DNA of 64,000 nt. It comes from Phycisphaerales bacterium (lineage in GTDB: Bacteria; Planctomycetota; Phycisphaerae; UBA1845; Fen-1342). The notes under the pieces were generated by a model that saw only the letters and a list, made by a program, of their open reading frames with translations, ran no database searches and had not been told where the DNA came from. The stretch spans positions 496,001 to 560,000 of the forward strand of contig JADJWG010000004.1 in assembly GCA_016716475.1 (NCBI GenBank), given 5' to 3'. Of the stretch, positions 62,164 to 64,000 are shown piece by piece (the stretch's first letter is position 1; the number at the start of each line of letters is the position of its first letter). The position numbers and the translations under genes are program-made.

Positions 62164-62754
62164 TTACCGCCTGCGCCGCAGGAGCACGAGGCCCAGCGTT
62201 GCAAGAGCCAGCGACGTCGGCTCGGGGACGACCGCGTTGGTCGCCAACTGGAGCGCGCCGAAGGCCACGTTCGCGTCGTAGTGACCCGCCTTGTACGAGT
62301 CGTTCTTCCAGCGCAGTTGCAGATTCACCGGTCCGCTCACCGACCCGAGATTGAGCCACGACGTGGCCCACTGCTCATCGAACGCCGGAATCGCGACCGT
62401 GCCCATGAACACATTGTTCGCCCGTACTTCGACCTTGAACTCTGAGTAGTTCGAGGGCAGCCCCAGCGGGCTGTGGTTGCGGGCGGTCAGTCCCAGGCGC
62501 CAATCGGCACCCGCACCCAGATCAGGAATATCCAGCGCGTAGTGGATGTTCTCGTTCGCCCAGTTCGTGGCATATGCCGCGCTGTCGTATACGAGGAACC
62601 ACCGGTTCGATGCCGCAGGCGTGCCCGCGCTGCCCGAGATCAGCGAGTGCGTGGTGTACCCGCCGGGATCCGGGGTTGTCACGACGCCCGCGGCGGCGAC
62701 ACCCGTGGCCGCAAGTCCAATCACACATGTGTAACCCAGTACCTTCAGCCGCAT
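62164..62754 (-). CDS. PEP-CTERM sorting-domain protein
   Basis: This 196-residue exported protein has a signal peptide (MRLKVLGYTCVIGLAATGVAAA) and ends VVPEPTSLALATLGLVLLRRRR, i.e. the PEP motif, a hydrophobic helix and a basic tail. This is the signal recognised by an exosortase for cell-surface or exopolysaccharide-associated sorting. The mid part (about 30-165) is a beta-rich domain (VNLQLRWKNDSYKAGHYDANVAFG) of unknown function. The start has an excellent ribosome binding site (AAAGGAGG). No exosortase gene is in the window. Confidence 0.9.
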   Translation of the reverse strand: MRLKVLGYTCVIGLAATGVAAAGVVTTPDPGGYTTHSLISGSAGTPAASNRWFLVYDSAAYATNWANENIHYALDIPDLGAGADWRLGLTARNHSPLGLPSNYSEFKVEVRANNVFMGTVAIPAFDEQWATSWLNLGSVSGPVNLQLRWKNDSYKAGHYDANVAFGALQLATNAVVPEPTSLALATLGLVLLRRRR

Positions 62755-62873
62755 GATTAGGCCTCCTTTTCTGTCCGTGAAGGATTGGAATCGCGCACGC
62801 GGCAGTCAAAGTGATCTGTTTCCGGCTTAGTCAGGTCCGCATAAGATGCCGTCCCCGGAGGTACCACCGCAGC

Positions 62874-63608
62874 ATGGCAGAGACGTTGCCCGAAATCGAA
62901 CGCCGGATCCTGGGTGTGCTGATCGAGAAGGCCCTCAGCCAGCCACAATACTACCCCATGACCCTGAATGCGTTGGTGGCGGCCTGTAACCAGAAGAACA
63001 ACCGCGACCCGCTGATGGATCTGGACGATGAGGCCGCCTGGAATGCGCTGGAGGTATTGCGCACGGTTGGGCTTGTCACGCGGCTCGTGCCCGGGGGCGC
63101 GTCCCGTGTGGAGCGCTACCGCCACGAGGTTAAGGTGGTCCTCGGCTGGGAGAAACCGCAACAGGCACTCATGGCCGAGTTGCTGCTGCGCGGACCCCAG
63201 ACACTTAGCGAACTGCGCACGCGCTGCGCCCGCATGTATCCCTTCGAGTCAACCGAAGTCGTTTCCGCCGTGCTGGAGACACTCGCCGAGATGCAGCCAC
63301 CCCGGATTGTGCGCCTTCCGCGCGGCCCCGGGCAGGCGGCCGACCGCTTCGCGCACACGCTCTACCCCGAGGGGGAGACTCCGCCGGCCGGTGTGCCTGG
63401 GGCGCCACCGGTGGCGGCACCCGCGGCAAGTGGATCGGGCGCAGACCCCGGGCCGTTGCACGCGGCTGCCACGGCGCGCGATGTTGCGTCGGAATTGGAT
63501 TCATTGCGGGCGGAGGTCACCCTGCTGCGAAACCAGTTGCAGGATCTGCACACTGCGCTCGATGCGCTGCGCCGCGAACTGGGCAGCGACCCGGATGCAC
63601 TGCCGTAA
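62874..63608 (+). CDS. YceH (DUF480) family protein
   Basis: This 244-residue protein begins MAETLPEIERRILGVLIEKA after GGAGGT. It has the double winged-helix arrangement of the YceH/DUF480 family: a first unit with YYPMTLNALVAACNQKNNRDP, and a second with AELLLRGPQTLSELRTRCARM and VSAVLETLAEM. The linker after about residue 165 is Pro- and Ala-rich, and the C-terminal 45 residues form a coiled coil (VASELDSLRAEVTLLRNQLQDL). The function of the family is not established. Confidence 0.9.
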   Translation: MAETLPEIERRILGVLIEKALSQPQYYPMTLNALVAACNQKNNRDPLMDLDDEAAWNALEVLRTVGLVTRLVPGGASRVERYRHEVKVVLGWEKPQQALMAELLLRGPQTLSELRTRCARMYPFESTEVVSAVLETLAEMQPPRIVRLPRGPGQAADRFAHTLYPEGETPPAGVPGAPPVAAPAASGSGADPGPLHAAATARDVASELDSLRAEVTLLRNQLQDLHTALDALRRELGSDPDALP

Positions 63609-64000
63609 GCCATGTTGTGGCGAGCAGTTGCTGCGCCTCAACGGCAAACGGCGCGGACAATTGGGGGGGCGCGTCCGGCACGATTGCTTCGCCGCAGTGA
63701 GAACGGGGCGGCAGTGGCGCGCGGCCTGTCTTTGACGCCCGCCGACGAGACAGTTCCCGGACACCTCCCGCGTTTCGCCATCCACAAGCCGTCCGCGCCG
63801 CGCTGCGCACCGTGTGCCGTCCGATATTCCCCGCCATCGGGGCGCGCTGCACCATGGATCACGCGCAACGATTGACGCAGCGCCTTGCTGACGCGCCGTG
63901 CCACCGATGGTTTTTGACAGTATTCTACGCGGTTGAGTACAATCTGCGGACAAGGTCTCGAGCGCGGCACGAGTGACGACCCTCGCATCCTGGACGCCAT
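63609..64000. other. 392-bp region without recognised gene
   Basis: I see no supported gene. It carries a short hairpin (CCCCG/CGGGG near 63826-63840) and a strong promoter-like sequence on the plus strand (63914-63943), so a gene or RNA probably starts just beyond or at the right edge. A GTG at 63974 could be its start, but too little remains in the window to test it. Confidence 0.5.
63914..63943 (+). promoter_or_regulatory. Strong sigma-70-type promoter near the right edge
   Basis: A perfect TTGACA (63914-63919) and TACAAT (63938-63943, five of six positions) are separated by 18 bases, in an AT-rich stretch unlike its surroundings. It points rightward out of the window. It is the best consensus promoter seen in this window. 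Confidence 0.55.

Noticed and set aside
1..64000. tRNA, rRNA, CRISPR and insertion sequences
   Set aside because: I scanned for the T-loop consensus, short spaced repeats and transposase motifs, and found none by eye. A dedicated tRNA or repeat search would be needed to exclude them fully.

Overview
The window is a 64 kb, GC-rich, gene-dense piece of a bacterial chromosome, most likely from the Planctomycetota (Phycisphaerae-like or a related class). The gene content supports this: a FloA/NfeD membrane pair, a divergent GroES-like protein, a PEP-CTERM exported protein, a standalone type II pseudopilin with a far-off prepilin peptidase, retropepsin-like proteins, and a DXS/prenyltransferase/squalene-synthase operon. 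Neighbouring housekeeping genes are unrelated in function, as is usual in that phylum. This assignment is an inference from gene content; no rRNA or tRNA gene was recognised. I saw no insertion sequence, phage, CRISPR array or integron.

Layout. 1-7.3 kb: a cut gamma-glutamyltransferase, small hypothetical and lipoprotein genes, a histidine phosphatase, a GT4 glycosyltransferase and a larB-nnrD pair. 7.4-11.7 kb: GroES-like protein, CDF metal exporter, metK, a QueD-like protein without its catalytic residues, and a TIM-barrel isomerase. 11.7-19.1 kb (minus strand): pseudopilin, MoxR-type ATPase, VWA protein and a very large MscS-type channel broken by one frameshift. 19.3-24.9 kb: HTH protein, selA, an MsbA-type ABC exporter with a PDZ-like insert, and a DegT aminotransferase. 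24.9-28.2 kb: nfeD-floA-Pro-rich protein operon. 28.6-37.3 kb (plus strand): an orphan basic protein, miaA, gcvH, gcvP, a small lipoprotein, a phosphoesterase, aroK and an enlarged prepilin peptidase. 37.3-44.7 kb: retropepsin-like protein, a hydrolase-fold protein without a nucleophile, an ECF sigma/anti-sigma pair, MltA, and a ThiF/MoeB protein. 44.7-53.2 kb (minus strand): aat, a double nitrilase, iorA, an iorB-acyl-CoA-synthetase fusion, and a multi-pass membrane protein. 53.3-57.4 kb: ispA-dxs-squalene/phytoene synthase. 57.4-63.6 kb: lepA (frameshifted), amt-glnK, pcm, PEP-CTERM protein, YceH.

The most unusual unit is the minus-strand cluster at 46.3-52.6 kb. One polypeptide joins the gamma-type subunit of an indolepyruvate:ferredoxin oxidoreductase to both halves of an ADP-forming acyl-CoA synthetase. 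It sits directly downstream of an IorA that has lost its ferredoxin domain, and of a two-domain nitrilase. As a whole it looks like an aryl-2-oxoacid to aryl-CoA to free acid plus ATP pathway, with the last two steps physically coupled. Other features worth attention are the PDZ-containing ABC exporter, the anti-sigma factor whose nine cysteines all lie outside the membrane, the alpha/beta hydrolase with a Gly in place of Ser and a cysteine-less Ada-like tail, and the prepilin peptidase with about 240 extra residues between its catalytic aspartates. Two conserved genes (mscS-like and lepA) each carry one extra G in a short G run, which points to assembly errors more than to real pseudogenes.
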